From positions 1-64,000 of the forward strand of contig PWEJ01000020.1 in NCBI GenBank assembly GCA_003553485.1: a stretch of 64,000 nt of DNA. Direction: 5' to 3'. This DNA is from Halanaerobiaceae bacterium. GTDB taxonomy: Bacteria; Bacillota; Halanaerobiia; Halanaerobiales; Halarsenatibacteraceae. A program made the position numbers and the translations under genes. The notes beneath the pieces are model-generated. The model was not told the DNA's origin, ran no database searches, and saw nothing but the letters and a program-made list of their open reading frames with translations. The first letter of the stretch is position 1; each line of letters opens with the position of its first letter. This document shows positions 25,825 through 35,704 of the stretch, piece by piece.

Positions 25825-27243
25825 TTGGCTTTAGATCTGTTATTTTACAACACCAGGCTGTTAACTATGGAAGGAGATGGATTAGGGTATCGCTCTGAAG
25901 CTGCCCTGGGGATAAAGGGAGATAAAATTGCTGTTATCGGTGATTCAGCAGAGGTGGTAGCAAATTATAAAGCCGAGAAAAAGATCAGTGGTGAGGATTT
26001 ATTACTGCTGCCTGGATTAATTGACAGTCATATTCATACTGAAATTGCCTTGCTCAGGGGGGTGGCCCAGGATATAACTGACTGGATGGAGAGAGGACTC
26101 TGGCCCTTTTCGCAACATTTAGATGAAGAGGCTAAGGAGGCCGGTACTGCCCTTAATCTTCTGGAAGCTGTCAGGAGTGGAACGACACTATTTGCTGATT
26201 TTGGCAGTAATCTGGCCGGCATGGTGAACCAGCACAAAAATTTTGGCACTAGAGCTATTCTGGCCAAAACAATTAACGAACTGGCTGAGAAGCAGGATTC
26301 AACACCTGGTTCTCTTTATTCCCTGGACCGGCAAAAAGGAGAGGAAGACTTACAGGAAGCACTGGAGTGGCTAAAAAAGGATGATATCCCTGCTACCATA
26401 GATTTTTTCTTAGGACCCCAGGCCCCGGACATGCTATCCCAGGAGTTATTAGAAAAGGTTTATTTGCAAGCCGAAAAATTTAATACCGGTATTCACATGC
26501 ATGTGGCTCAGGGTAAAAGAGAGCATAATCAGATGCTTAAGCGTTATGACAGTCGAACCATACCCTGGTTAGCCCGGCAGGGTCTGCTAAATTCTTCTTT
26601 AAGGGCAGTGCATTTGACTGAAGCTAATAGGGAAGAAACAATTACCCTGGCTCGAAGCGGGGCAGGATTAATTATCTGCTCTGGCAGTATTGGAATTATC
26701 GATGGTCAAGTTCCTCCCCTGCAGGAATTTTTAGAGGTTTCCAGCAAGGCGGCTTTGGGCTCTGACCAGGCTCCTGGTAATAACTGCAACAATATGTTTA
26801 ATGAGATGAAGCTCACCGCTCTTTTTAACAAAATCAAAAAGGAGAGTCCACTGCCTTTACCGGCCTGGCAGGTTTTGCGTTTAGCTACCATTGATGCAGC
26901 TCGTTGCCTGGGGGTAGAGGACAGGGTAGGTTCTTTAAAGGCTGGCAAATATGCCGATATAATTACTATTGACTTAAATCAGGCCTCTTTAAACCCCGTT
27001 CTGGAGCAACCGCTGCGCAACCTGGTTCCCAATCTGGTCTATTCGGCCCGGGGTAGTGAAGTTAAGGATGTTTTAGTTGCAGGCCAGTATATCCTGCAGG
27101 ATAGAGAGCTAACCAATGTGAATGAGACAGAGATAATTAAAAGAGCAGGAGAAGCTGCTGCCAGGATTATAAATAGGGTGGATTTAAAAGAACTGGAAAA
27201 ATCTTCACCTTTATATCAGGCTCAATTGTCAGGAAATTTATAA
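25825..27243 (+). CDS. Amidohydrolase, SAH/MTA deaminase-like (TrzN/SsnA group)
   Basis: Zinc hydrolase of the cytosine-deaminase-like superfamily. The metal site is LPGLIDSHIHTEIAL (HxH), with HMHVAQ and HLTE later and the Asp in LGSDQAPGNNCN. Members deaminate S-adenosylhomocysteine, methylthioadenosine, guanine or dechlorinate triazines; the substrate cannot be fixed here. TTG 25825 was chosen since AGGAGG (25812-25817) is 1 base from ATG 25819 and 7 from the TTG. The C-terminal strand region VLVAGQYILQDRELT is normal, and the protein is full length (473 residues). Confidence 0.85.
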   Translation: MALDLLFYNTRLLTMEGDGLGYRSEAALGIKGDKIAVIGDSAEVVANYKAEKKISGEDLLLLPGLIDSHIHTEIALLRGVAQDITDWMERGLWPFSQHLDEEAKEAGTALNLLEAVRSGTTLFADFGSNLAGMVNQHKNFGTRAILAKTINELAEKQDSTPGSLYSLDRQKGEEDLQEALEWLKKDDIPATIDFFLGPQAPDMLSQELLEKVYLQAEKFNTGIHMHVAQGKREHNQMLKRYDSRTIPWLARQGLLNSSLRAVHLTEANREETITLARSGAGLIICSGSIGIIDGQVPPLQEFLEVSSKAALGSDQAPGNNCNNMFNEMKLTALFNKIKKESPLPLPAWQVLRLATIDAARCLGVEDRVGSLKAGKYADIITIDLNQASLNPVLEQPLRNLVPNLVYSARGSEVKDVLVAGQYILQDRELTNVNETEIIKRAGEAAARIINRVDLKELEKSSPLYQAQLSGNL

Positions 27244-27264
27244 TAAAAAGGGGGAGTAGGAAGC

Positions 27265-28806
27265 ATGAAGAAAGGAATGGTTCTTTTACTATTATCTTTG
27301 TTTCTTTTACTCCCTTTATATCTCCTTACCACTCCAGAAGAGCATCCAGTGAGCATTTTTGTTATTGATAGTGATTTCAGGCCAGTTCCTGCTAGAGGAT
27401 CAGGAAGAACTTTACAGGCTTTCCCTGGCCATGGTCAACTGGTGCGGGATATAATTGCCGATACTAAGGGAAGGGCTAAAGCTGATATCTATACTCTGGA
27501 GATTTCTGCCGGGGGTCCGGAAAGAAACCGGGTCAACGTAATAAATCACCTCAGGGATATAAAAAATTATGCTATTAGTGAAGAAGATACCAGGGTATTG
27601 GTGAATATCAGTTTAGCCTTTTCCGTAGCAGAGGAAGAGGAGAAAAGCTTGCTTCGAGATTTAAAAGAATTAGGGGTGATAGTCGTTGCTGCAGCCGGCA
27701 ATAGTGGAGATGAACAGGTTTTTTATCCTGCTAAATATGACTCTGTTTTAGCGGTAACAGCTGCTACCAGCCGGAGGGTTGCCCCCTATGCCAGCTACGG
27801 GGAACAGGTTGATCTGGCTGCTTCCGGTGATATTACTAGATATCTGCCTTCAGAATTTAGTTCTTATTCTTTAAACCCCTATCGCTCCACAGGGACCTCC
27901 TTTGCTGCCCCAAGAGTGGTGGGAGCAATTGCTGAAGTAGCAGCTGCTAGGGGACTGGAGCTATCATCAGAGCAGTTAATTGCTGAGGTTAGGTCTGCCA
28001 CCACTTCTATTGATGATTATCTTTTTGAAGAGGGTTTACTGGGAAGTGGCTTATTTCGAAGAGAACAATTTTTACGCTCCCTGGCTCCAGCAAATTACTG
28101 GCACACCCGGTTATTTTATTTATTACTGCTAAATGGAGCCCTGCTTTTGTTTTTTGCCGGTAAGTATCTGCAGGATTATCGTTACCTTAAATCCCTTGAA
28201 AAAATTGATAAAGGGCGGGAATTATTTCAAGTGGCTAAAAAGGCCAAGGCCAGACACTGGCCCCATATCCAGAGTAATCTTGCTGATTTTTCTCAAGAAG
28301 AAAAATTACAATTTGCCCAGCGCAGTTTTTCTCTGCCCCTGGAAAATAAAGTTTGGACTAACTTCTGGCAGCAGGAGACAGAGGAGTTTTTAGTGCTCAC
28401 TTTGCAGCAGCTCTTGAGCAAAAATGAGGTGGATCCCGAAAGAATAGCAGAAAAAATTGGCCGGGCCATACCTGATAAAGGGGAAAAGTTAATTCCCCGC
28501 CTGGAGAAGGATCTGGAGTTGACAGAAGATTTTCGAGGTATAAACTCTCGTTTCAAATTGGCTCTTTATTTAGAAATTGACAGGGAGAAGGCTCGAGAAT
28601 TTGCCTTTACTCTTCTGCAGGAGAGACAGCAGGTCTGGATTGTTTATTATGCTCTTTATACTTTGCAAGAGACAGGGACTCAGGGGCTGCCTGAAGAGGA
28701 ATTGCTTTCGGTAATTGAAAAGATCAAAAATAGAGGAGAGGTATTGTTAAAGCAGGAAGCTAGTCGTTTAGAGAAGATGGTCAGGACTGATTATTGCTGT
28801 CATTAG
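27265..28806 (+). CDS. Membrane-anchored subtilisin-like serine protease with C-terminal helical domain
   Basis: An S8 protease with the complete active site: Asp35 (FVIDSDF), His56 (GHGQLV), oxyanion Asn146 (AAAGNSG) and Ser212 (GTSFAAP). A signal or anchor helix lies at 1-21 and a second membrane helix at about 275-305 (HTRLFYLLLLNGALLLFFAG). The protease domain should face out. The final 205 residues are helical and charged, and should face the cytoplasm if both helices span; I see possible HEAT-like helical repeats but no named domain. Such an arrangement could couple an outside event to an inside one; this is inference. ATG 27265 follows AGGGGGAG. Confidence 0.85.
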   Translation: MKKGMVLLLLSLFLLLPLYLLTTPEEHPVSIFVIDSDFRPVPARGSGRTLQAFPGHGQLVRDIIADTKGRAKADIYTLEISAGGPERNRVNVINHLRDIKNYAISEEDTRVLVNISLAFSVAEEEEKSLLRDLKELGVIVVAAAGNSGDEQVFYPAKYDSVLAVTAATSRRVAPYASYGEQVDLAASGDITRYLPSEFSSYSLNPYRSTGTSFAAPRVVGAIAEVAAARGLELSSEQLIAEVRSATTSIDDYLFEEGLLGSGLFRREQFLRSLAPANYWHTRLFYLLLLNGALLLFFAGKYLQDYRYLKSLEKIDKGRELFQVAKKAKARHWPHIQSNLADFSQEEKLQFAQRSFSLPLENKVWTNFWQQETEEFLVLTLQQLLSKNEVDPERIAEKIGRAIPDKGEKLIPRLEKDLELTEDFRGINSRFKLALYLEIDREKAREFAFTLLQERQQVWIVYYALYTLQETGTQGLPEEELLSVIEKIKNRGEVLLKQEASRLEKMVRTDYCCH

Positions 28807-28857
28807 ATTTTGTCGGCATTAAGGGTAAATAAAATATTCTCCGGGAGGTAGATAAAA

Positions 28858-29406
28858 ATGACGAAAATAGTAGTGCCTTTAGCGCGAGGCTTTGAGGAGA
28901 TAGAGGCGGTAACGATCATTGATGTTCTAAGAAGAGCGGATTTAAAGGTCATCTGTGCCGGATTAGGCGAAATAACGGTGAAGGGTGCTCATGGAATTAA
29001 AATTGAGGCTGACCAGAGATTAAAAAATATAAATCACAGGGTTTTTGCCGGCCTTGTGCTGCCAGGAGGTATGCCTGGTACTGAAAACCTGCGACGGGAA
29101 AAGAGAGTTTTAAATTTAATCCAGGAATTTGCGGCTCAGGAAAAATTAGTGGGTGCCATTTGCGCTGCGCCTCTGGTATTAAAGGCGGCTGGAGTGCTGG
29201 AAAATATAAGTTTCACCAGTTATCCCGGTTTTGCTCAGGAGTTTACAGGCTATGATTACCAGGATGATAAGCCTGTAGTTGAGGATGACAATATTATAAC
29301 CTCTCGGGGTCCAGGGACAGCCCTGCCCTTTGCTCTGCAGATAGTTAAATATTTTCAGGGTCAGGAAGTAAGCCAGGAGCTGGCCAGCAATATGTTAGTT
29401 GACTAA
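28858..29406 (+). CDS. DJ-1/PfpI family protein
   Basis: A 182-residue member of the DJ-1/ThiJ/PfpI superfamily. The nucleophile-elbow Cys is in VGAICAAPLVLKAAG, with the conserved Glu early in RGFEEIEAVT. Close relatives are DJ-1/YajL proteins with glyoxalase or deglycase-like roles, and the length matches them. ATG 28858 follows CCGGGAGG. It ends before a bidirectional terminator. Confidence 0.9.
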   Translation: MTKIVVPLARGFEEIEAVTIIDVLRRADLKVICAGLGEITVKGAHGIKIEADQRLKNINHRVFAGLVLPGGMPGTENLRREKRVLNLIQEFAAQEKLVGAICAAPLVLKAAGVLENISFTSYPGFAQEFTGYDYQDDKPVVEDDNIITSRGPGTALPFALQIVKYFQGQEVSQELASNMLVD

Positions 29407-29464
29407 GGTGCTGAAACAGCCTTGATTTTGTCTATTTTGTTTAAAGATTAAGCCTAAAATAAAG

Positions 29465-29503
29465 AAATCCCAACTGCTTAAATCCAGCAGCTGGGATTTT
29501 GTC
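29465..29503. terminator. Bidirectional intrinsic terminator
   Basis: 14-bp stem, AAATCCCAACTGCT with AGCAGCTGGGATTT (one imperfect pair), flanked by A-rich sequence on the left and T-rich on the right. It separates the convergent DJ-1/PfpI gene and glgP. Confidence 0.75.
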
Positions 29504-29508
29504 AGCCT

Positions 29509-31122
29509 CTAAATCTGATAAAGCATCTCATAATAATTTTTAAGCATTCTTTGAGCGGAGAATTTATCCTTAGTTGTTTTGATGCTGTACTGCATCATCA
29601 TCAACCATTTTTCGCGATCTTCGTAGTAAGTGGGGACTATTTCATTTAAAAGAACTTCATAAAGGGCATGGAGGTCATGATCATCCTGGCCTTCACCTAC
29701 ATAACCATCTCCAAATTGCCAGCCATTGATCCCATGCTGACAATTTTCTGACCACCAGCCATCTAAGGTGCTGAAGTTTAATATCCCATTCATCGCTGCC
29801 TTCATTCCAGAAGTACCACTGGCCTCCAGCGGTCGCCGAGGATTATTTAACCAGACATCACAACCTCTGGTCATCAATCTTCCGATTTCAATATTATAAT
29901 CCTCTAAAAAGGCCACACTATGAGGGAATTTGCGAGATATAGAGACTATATGAGCGATAATATCTTTACCGACATTATCTTCCGGGTGAGCTTTGCCAGA
30001 GAAAACAAACTGAATTTTCTGCTCCTCTAAAAGATGTCTGATGCGGTCTATTTTCCAGAAGACCATATCAGGCCTCTTGTAACTGGCTGCTCTACGAGCA
30101 AAACCCACTAACAACCGGTCGGGATTTAATTTCTGATCATTTTCCTTCTCTATATATTTAAGCAGTTCTTTTTTGTTTTCCTGGTGGAGCTTGGCTATTT
30201 TATTTTTATTAAATAATACCTCCAGCATTCTTTCATCGACCCAGCTTGGTCGATGGACTCCATTGGTTATGGAGAGAATAGGAGCACTGTTGTCAACATG
30301 TTTCCACATATCTCGGGCAGTAATACCATGGAGACGGGCCACTCCATTAGCCCTGGAAGCCAGGCGGAGCCCGGCCACAGTCATATTAAAGGGATTTCCA
30401 CCTATCTGCTCCATCTCTTCCTGAGTAAGGCCATTAAAAGCTCCTAGATCCTTTAAATTTTCAATGGGATGAGATTCATTACCCTCTTCAACAGGAGTGT
30501 GGGTGGTAAAAACAATTTTTGGCCGTATTTTTTTCCAGGCTTCAGAGAAGTCATAGCCTTGATTAATCAATTCTCTAATCAACTCTGTGCCGGCAAGAGC
30601 GGCATGACCTTCATTGAAGTGATAGATATCAATATCTAAGTCTAATTTGCGTATAGCTCTAATTCCTCCAATACCCAGAACTATCTCCTGTGCAATCCTT
30701 TCTTCAGAGGAACCCATATATAACCTATCAGTTATCCATTTCATATCTTCATTCTCTTCGAGATTGGTATCCAAAAGATATATAGGTTTATTGTCGAACT
30801 TATCAACTTTCCAAACTTTACAGGTAACATCTTTATCTTTAACTTTGACTGAAACTTTGATGCCAGTATCGCTAACATGTTTATAGTTCTGATCTTTAGG
30901 AGCATAGTTATCATAGGGTCGTCCATAATCATCTATTAGCTGGCGGGTATAACCCTTATTCCACATTATCCCAATTCCGATTACTGGCAGGTCCATATCT
31001 TTAGCCGCCTTCATGGTATCGCCAGCTAAAACACCTAAACCACCAGAATAAATACGAAAATCTTCATGCAGACCAAATTCCATACAGAAATAAGCAACCT
31101 TTGTTTTGTTTTTCAAATTCAT
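29509..31122 (-). CDS. glgP: Alpha-glucan (glycogen) phosphorylase
   Basis: PLP-dependent GT35 enzyme that releases glucose-1-phosphate from glycogen or maltodextrin. The PLP lysine is in EASGTSGMKAAMNG, as in the short thermophile-type phosphorylases. The N-terminal active-site block MEFGLHEDFRIYSGGLG and HFNEGHAAL are also present. At 537 residues it is the compact class lacking much of the classic regulatory N-terminus. ATG 31122 follows GAGGAGGA. It diverges from pulA at 31276 and is the left edge of the glycogen island. Confidence 0.93.
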   Translation of the reverse strand: MNLKNKTKVAYFCMEFGLHEDFRIYSGGLGVLAGDTMKAAKDMDLPVIGIGIMWNKGYTRQLIDDYGRPYDNYAPKDQNYKHVSDTGIKVSVKVKDKDVTCKVWKVDKFDNKPIYLLDTNLEENEDMKWITDRLYMGSSEERIAQEIVLGIGGIRAIRKLDLDIDIYHFNEGHAALAGTELIRELINQGYDFSEAWKKIRPKIVFTTHTPVEEGNESHPIENLKDLGAFNGLTQEEMEQIGGNPFNMTVAGLRLASRANGVARLHGITARDMWKHVDNSAPILSITNGVHRPSWVDERMLEVLFNKNKIAKLHQENKKELLKYIEKENDQKLNPDRLLVGFARRAASYKRPDMVFWKIDRIRHLLEEQKIQFVFSGKAHPEDNVGKDIIAHIVSISRKFPHSVAFLEDYNIEIGRLMTRGCDVWLNNPRRPLEASGTSGMKAAMNGILNFSTLDGWWSENCQHGINGWQFGDGYVGEGQDDHDLHALYEVLLNEIVPTYYEDREKWLMMMQYSIKTTKDKFSAQRMLKNYYEMLYQI

Positions 31123-31275
31123 TATCAGTAATAATCCTCCTCAGAAAGAATCAATTAAACAAATATATTTAATCCTATTATAACTTATTATTACTTTTAA
31201 GTAAAATAAAAAAGGAAATTGGTTACAAAATCAGAATATATTAATTAATAACTTTTTCTTTAAGGAGGAAATTCA

Positions 31276-33186
31276 TTGAGAGGTGAAGACACTCTAGTGA
31301 TTGCTAATAAAAGAAATCATCAACTTAATTTTTGTCATAAATCGATGCCTGGCATCTGGGTGGAAAAGGGTATCACCTATTTTTATTTTTGGATAAAAAA
31401 TGCAGAAAGAGTAACAGTGAAAATAGCATCAGAGGAAGAGGGGAATTTTGTTACCACCATTGAATTGATGGAGGTTGCAAAAAATAAATGGTCGGCCTGG
31501 CAGGAAGAAAATCTCCATGGTAAGTTTTATATCTTAGAAATCGAGAGAGAGGGCTCTCTGGTAAGGACTGTAGATCCCTGGGCTAAAGCGGTGGGGACCA
31601 ATAGCAAGCGGGGATTGATAGTGGAGCTATCCAAAACTGACCCTCCTGGCTGGCAGGAAGATAAAGGACCTGAAATAAATAAACTAGAGTCAGTTATTTA
31701 TGAAGTCCATATTAGAGATTTTAGTATGCATAAAGACTCGGGGATGGAAAATAAAGGTAAGTATTTAGCCTTTACCGAGGGCGGGACCAGCAACTATCAG
31801 GGTTTGAGTACCGGGATAGACCATTTAGAAGAGCTAGGGATAACACACGTCCAGTTGCTGCCTGTTTTTGATTTTGCTACCGTTGATGACAATGATCCTG
31901 AGGATTATAATTGGGGTTATGACCCCTATTTTTATAATTCTCCTGAGGGCTCCTATGCCAGTAATCCAGCTGATTTTTCTCGCATCAGAGAGCTTAAAAG
32001 ACTGGTACAGGCACTCCATAACCGTAATATAGGAGTTATTATGGATGTGGTATATAACCATACCTATTATACAGAAGAGTCACCCTTTACCAAGATAGCT
32101 CCGGGCTATTTTTATCGCCATACTCCAGAGGGGGAAATAGCCAATGGTTCGGGAGTGGGTAATGAATTTGCTACAGAGAAAGAAATGGCCCGTAAATTTA
32201 TCGTTGATTCAGTATCATACTGGGCTGAAGAATATCATATTGATGGTTTTCGCTTTGACCTCATGGGGTTAATAGATAAAAAAACCATGTTGGCTGTAAA
32301 GGAGAGATTGCAGAAAATAAATAGCAATATTCTGCTCTATGGTGAGCCCTGGTATGCTCTGCCCCCCCAACTGGCTGAGGAAAAATTATTAGTCAAGGGT
32401 CAGCAAAGGGGGACGGGGATAGCTGTCTTTAATGATGATTTTCGCAATGCCATTAAAGGCAGCAATGATGGCGATGATTCCGGTTTTGCCAGTGGCTGGT
32501 CTGATTTCTATTCTGAGGTTAAAAGAGGCGTGGTAGGGGAGATAAAGTATAATAAAAAGTTAAAAGGTTTTGCTAAGGACCCCGGGGAAGTAATAAATTA
32601 TGTTAGCTGCCATGATAATTTAACTCTCTTTGATAAATTAGCCAGGTCCTGCCCCAATGACTCCCTTCGGACCTGGGCTTATCTTGATAAGATGGCTCAA
32701 GCTATTATTATGACCTCTCAGGGGATAGCTTTTATGCAGGGCGGAGAAGAATTTCTCAGGACTAAATATGGCCATGACAACTCCTATAAGGCCGGTGATG
32801 ATATTAATGCTTTAAAATGGAATAGAAAGAGTAAGTATCAGGATGTTTTCCATTATTATAAAGGACTTATTAATTTGAGAAAAAACCATCCTGCCTTTCG
32901 CCTGCCTCGAGCTCGGAGCATAAAAAAATATTTAAAATTCGCCCAATCGCCTGAAGGGATAATAGTTTTCCGTCTGGGCCCCCATGCTGGTGGAGACCCC
33001 TGGCATGAGATTGTGGTAATATATAATGCCTGGTGGGAATGGGTTAATATTGATTTAGAGGAGAAGAAGACTTACAATGTGGTAGTAGATGATAATAAAG
33101 CTGGTATTGATGTATTGCAGAGCTTTACTCGCTCCGAGGTGGATGTTCCCCCCCATAGCGTGATGGTCCTTTATAGCGAGGAATAA
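31276..33186 (+). CDS. pulA: Type I pullulanase (GH13)
   Basis: Debranching enzyme cutting alpha-1,6 links in glycogen or pullulan. An N-terminal CBM48-like domain is followed by the GH13 barrel. The type I signature YNWGYDPYFYNSPEGSYA is present; the four catalytic regions include DVVYNHT, GFRFDLMG (nucleophile Asp), LLYGEPW (acid Glu) and NYVSCHDN. The 636 residues fit. No signal peptide, so it works on stored glycogen. TTG 31276 follows AAGGAGGAA, 5 bases. A strong terminator follows. Confidence 0.92.
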   Translation: MRGEDTLVIANKRNHQLNFCHKSMPGIWVEKGITYFYFWIKNAERVTVKIASEEEGNFVTTIELMEVAKNKWSAWQEENLHGKFYILEIEREGSLVRTVDPWAKAVGTNSKRGLIVELSKTDPPGWQEDKGPEINKLESVIYEVHIRDFSMHKDSGMENKGKYLAFTEGGTSNYQGLSTGIDHLEELGITHVQLLPVFDFATVDDNDPEDYNWGYDPYFYNSPEGSYASNPADFSRIRELKRLVQALHNRNIGVIMDVVYNHTYYTEESPFTKIAPGYFYRHTPEGEIANGSGVGNEFATEKEMARKFIVDSVSYWAEEYHIDGFRFDLMGLIDKKTMLAVKERLQKINSNILLYGEPWYALPPQLAEEKLLVKGQQRGTGIAVFNDDFRNAIKGSNDGDDSGFASGWSDFYSEVKRGVVGEIKYNKKLKGFAKDPGEVINYVSCHDNLTLFDKLARSCPNDSLRTWAYLDKMAQAIIMTSQGIAFMQGGEEFLRTKYGHDNSYKAGDDINALKWNRKSKYQDVFHYYKGLINLRKNHPAFRLPRARSIKKYLKFAQSPEGIIVFRLGPHAGGDPWHEIVVIYNAWWEWVNIDLEEKKTYNVVVDDNKAGIDVLQSFTRSEVDVPPHSVMVLYSEE

Positions 33187-33232
33187 AGGGATGAGTGAGC
33201 TTAAAAAATACTTTTTTAAACAAATCAATTGC

Positions 33233-33274
33233 AGCCGCCCTTCTCTTTCTTTTTAGAGAAGGGCGGCTCTTTTT
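33233..33274. terminator. Bidirectional intrinsic terminator
   Basis: Perfect 14-bp stem, AGCCGCCCTTCTCT (33233-33246) with AGAGAAGGGCGGCT (33255-33268), then CTTTTT. It lies between the convergent pulA and glgD. Confidence 0.88.
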
Positions 33275-33292
33275 AATTAAGGATTTTTAACC

Positions 33293-34408
33293 TTATATCA
33301 CCGAACCCTTTTCAATTATTAAAGGAAAAGCTGGATCCCCTCGCAACTCTTTACCTGGATTTATGCGCACATTCTTATCGATAATAACATTCTCCAAAAC
33401 AGCATTCTCTTTAACTTCAGATTTCTGCATGATGATAGAATTTTTCACCCTGGCCCCGTGGTGAATTTTTACTCCTCGGAAAAGAACAGAGCTTTCCACT
33501 TCTCCATCAATATAGCAGCCATTGGCTGCTAAAAGATTGTTAACCTTTGAATTAGTGGTGTATTTGGTGGCTGCTTCATCCTTGGGCTTGGTAAAGATTG
33601 GACCGATACCTTCAAAAAGATTATTAAAGATATCAGGTTGAAGCATTTCCATATTCCTGCGATAATATTCGCTCACTGAACCGGTGATAGCGATATAATC
33701 AAAGGCTGGGAAGGCCCTGACATCATAATGACTTAGATGAGAAGCTATGCCATTCTTTTCAAAATCCCATTGACCAGTGGATACACAATTATCGATTATC
33801 TCTAAAAGAATATCCTTTTTCATGATATATCTTTTCAGGGAGACCCGAGTTTCTTTGCGGGTATCAGGGTTAACTTTCATATCGAGAACTTTTTCTTCAC
33901 TATCAGTTTTAATAGTGGTGTAGTGAGAATCGCGGTGCATCGTTTCTAAATCTTTATAGATAACTGTTATATCTGCTCCAGTCTTAATGTGGTGATTGAA
34001 AGCCTTGCGATAGTTAAGGTTACAGACTATAAAAGGGTAGGCAACTATTACATACTCCTGGGTGGAGCGATGTAAGTAATCTAAATTAGTATAGAGATTT
34101 TCAATATCCCCTTTATAGATTTGATTATTGCCATAGATATGGGCTGGTGGTAAAAGGAAAAGACCGTCCTGTTTGGTATCTAAACCCCAGGCCTTTCCGG
34201 GACCGATATGGTCCAGCAGGGAGCGAAATCTGCTTTCCAGAAGGATACCTACATTTTTAATTCCCGAATTAACCATATTAGAAAGGGGAAAGTCTATCAA
34301 GCGATGTCTGGCTGCAATAGGGGTGGAAGCCAGAGAACGATGGGCCGTTATTTCTTTCAGTGAAATCCCCTGGGGATTGTTATTGATAATACCCATTACA
34401 TTATTCAT
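33293..34408 (-). CDS. glgD: Glucose-1-phosphate adenylyltransferase regulatory subunit GlgD
   Basis: A GlgC-like protein that, in Bacillota, pairs with GlgC and modulates ADP-glucose synthesis. It has the pyrophosphorylase fold ([20 protein letters not shown]) but lacks the AGGxGxRL nucleotide loop seen in GlgC, as GlgD proteins do, so it is unlikely to be catalytic on its own. The C-terminal left-handed beta-helix (VRNSIIMQKSEV-like repeats) is present. Start ATG 34408 follows AAAGGAGGT. It lies 24 bases downstream of glgC on the minus strand. Confidence 0.93.
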   Translation of the reverse strand: MNNVMGIINNNPQGISLKEITAHRSLASTPIAARHRLIDFPLSNMVNSGIKNVGILLESRFRSLLDHIGPGKAWGLDTKQDGLFLLPPAHIYGNNQIYKGDIENLYTNLDYLHRSTQEYVIVAYPFIVCNLNYRKAFNHHIKTGADITVIYKDLETMHRDSHYTTIKTDSEEKVLDMKVNPDTRKETRVSLKRYIMKKDILLEIIDNCVSTGQWDFEKNGIASHLSHYDVRAFPAFDYIAITGSVSEYYRRNMEMLQPDIFNNLFEGIGPIFTKPKDEAATKYTTNSKVNNLLAANGCYIDGEVESSVLFRGVKIHHGARVKNSIIMQKSEVKENAVLENVIIDKNVRINPGKELRGDPAFPLIIEKGSVI

Positions 34409-34432
34409 AAGCTGTTACCTCCTTTAATTTTA

Positions 34433-35611
34433 TTAACCGATGACAGACCCATGTTCAATAATTTTGCCGTTGGATATAGTTTCTCCTTCGCCGATTACTG
34501 TAATATCAAATTCCTGAGTTTCACCTACTCCAATACGGGCATTGTCTTTCACAATAGAATCCTGGCCCATGATGGTCTTGTTGACATAGGCGCCTTCTTC
34601 TATGGTGACATTTGGCATTATAACTGAATCCTTTATCACGGCCCCTTCTTCTATTTCGACGCCAAAGAAAATAACGGAATTTTCTACTTTGCCACAGATT
34701 TTAGTTCCCTTGTTAATCATGGAATGAGAAATAGTGGCCGTTCGGCTGACAAATTGAGGCGGGCGGTTGGGGTTGACACTGGAAATAACCCAGCTGCGGT
34801 CAAAAAGATTTAAACCTTTATTTTTTTCAGCCAAAAGATCCATATGGGTCTCCCAGTAACTCTTAATAGTTCCTACATCCTTCCAGTAGCCATCAAAGTT
34901 ATAGGCAAAGACCTTTCTTTGCTCGCCGAGCATGGCCGGGATTATATTTTTGCCAAAGTCATGGGCTGAATCTTCGTTCTGAGCATCACTTTCTAAATAA
35001 TCCTTTAATAAGGGCCAGTTGAAAATATATATTCCTAGAGAAGCTAAATTGCTCTTCGGTTCCTCGGGTTTTTCCTGAAACTCTTTAATCTGGCACTTGT
35101 CATCGGTATTCATAATTCCAAAACGATTGGTCTCCTCCCAGGGCACCTCCATGACGGCAATGCTAGCTTCAGCATTCCATTGTTTGTGCTGGGCTAACAT
35201 GCGGGAGTAATCCATTTTATAAATATGGTCCCCGGATAATACTAAAATATAATCAGGGTCGTAAAGGTCGATATAATTAATATTTTGGTAGATAGCATCG
35301 GCAGTCCCCTTATACCAGGAACCCCCGGTTTCTCGCAAATAGGGGGGTAAGACAGTGACCCCACCATCCCTGCGGTCTAAATCCCAGGAACTTCCATTGC
35401 CAATATAAGAATTGAGAACTAAAGGTTCATATTGGGTGAGAACACCCACCGTATCAATGCCTGAATTGGTACAATTACTCAAAGGAAAGTCAATTAGACG
35501 ATATTCTGCCCCGAATGGTACAGCTGGTTTGGCTATATTCTTCGTTAGCACTCCGAGGCGAGTTCCTTTGCCTCCGGCCAGCAACATAGCTACTATTTCT
35601 TTTTTAGACAT
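34433..35611 (-). CDS. glgC: Glucose-1-phosphate adenylyltransferase
   Basis: Makes ADP-glucose from ATP and glucose-1-phosphate, the first committed step of glycogen synthesis. The N-terminal [12 protein letters not shown] loop is followed by [20 protein letters not shown], then ADAIYQN and [10 protein letters not shown]. The GlgC beta-helix ends the protein. At 392 residues it is a standard Bacillus-type subunit. ATG 35611 follows AGGAGGGA. Part of glgB-glgC-glgD on the minus strand. Confidence 0.95.
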   Translation of the reverse strand: MSKKEIVAMLLAGGKGTRLGVLTKNIAKPAVPFGAEYRLIDFPLSNCTNSGIDTVGVLTQYEPLVLNSYIGNGSSWDLDRRDGGVTVLPPYLRETGGSWYKGTADAIYQNINYIDLYDPDYILVLSGDHIYKMDYSRMLAQHKQWNAEASIAVMEVPWEETNRFGIMNTDDKCQIKEFQEKPEEPKSNLASLGIYIFNWPLLKDYLESDAQNEDSAHDFGKNIIPAMLGEQRKVFAYNFDGYWKDVGTIKSYWETHMDLLAEKNKGLNLFDRSWVISSVNPNRPPQFVSRTATISHSMINKGTKICGKVENSVIFFGVEIEEGAVIKDSVIMPNVTIEEGAYVNKTIMGQDSIVKDNARIGVGETQEFDITVIGEGETISNGKIIEHGSVIG

Positions 35612-35704
35612 TTTATCCCTCCTGGATAGTAATTGTGGAAGAGCATAGAGCAGTCAAACAGACTGATTTTTTAAAAAACTGGCCTGGTTAAAGAATGGCC
35701 TGAA

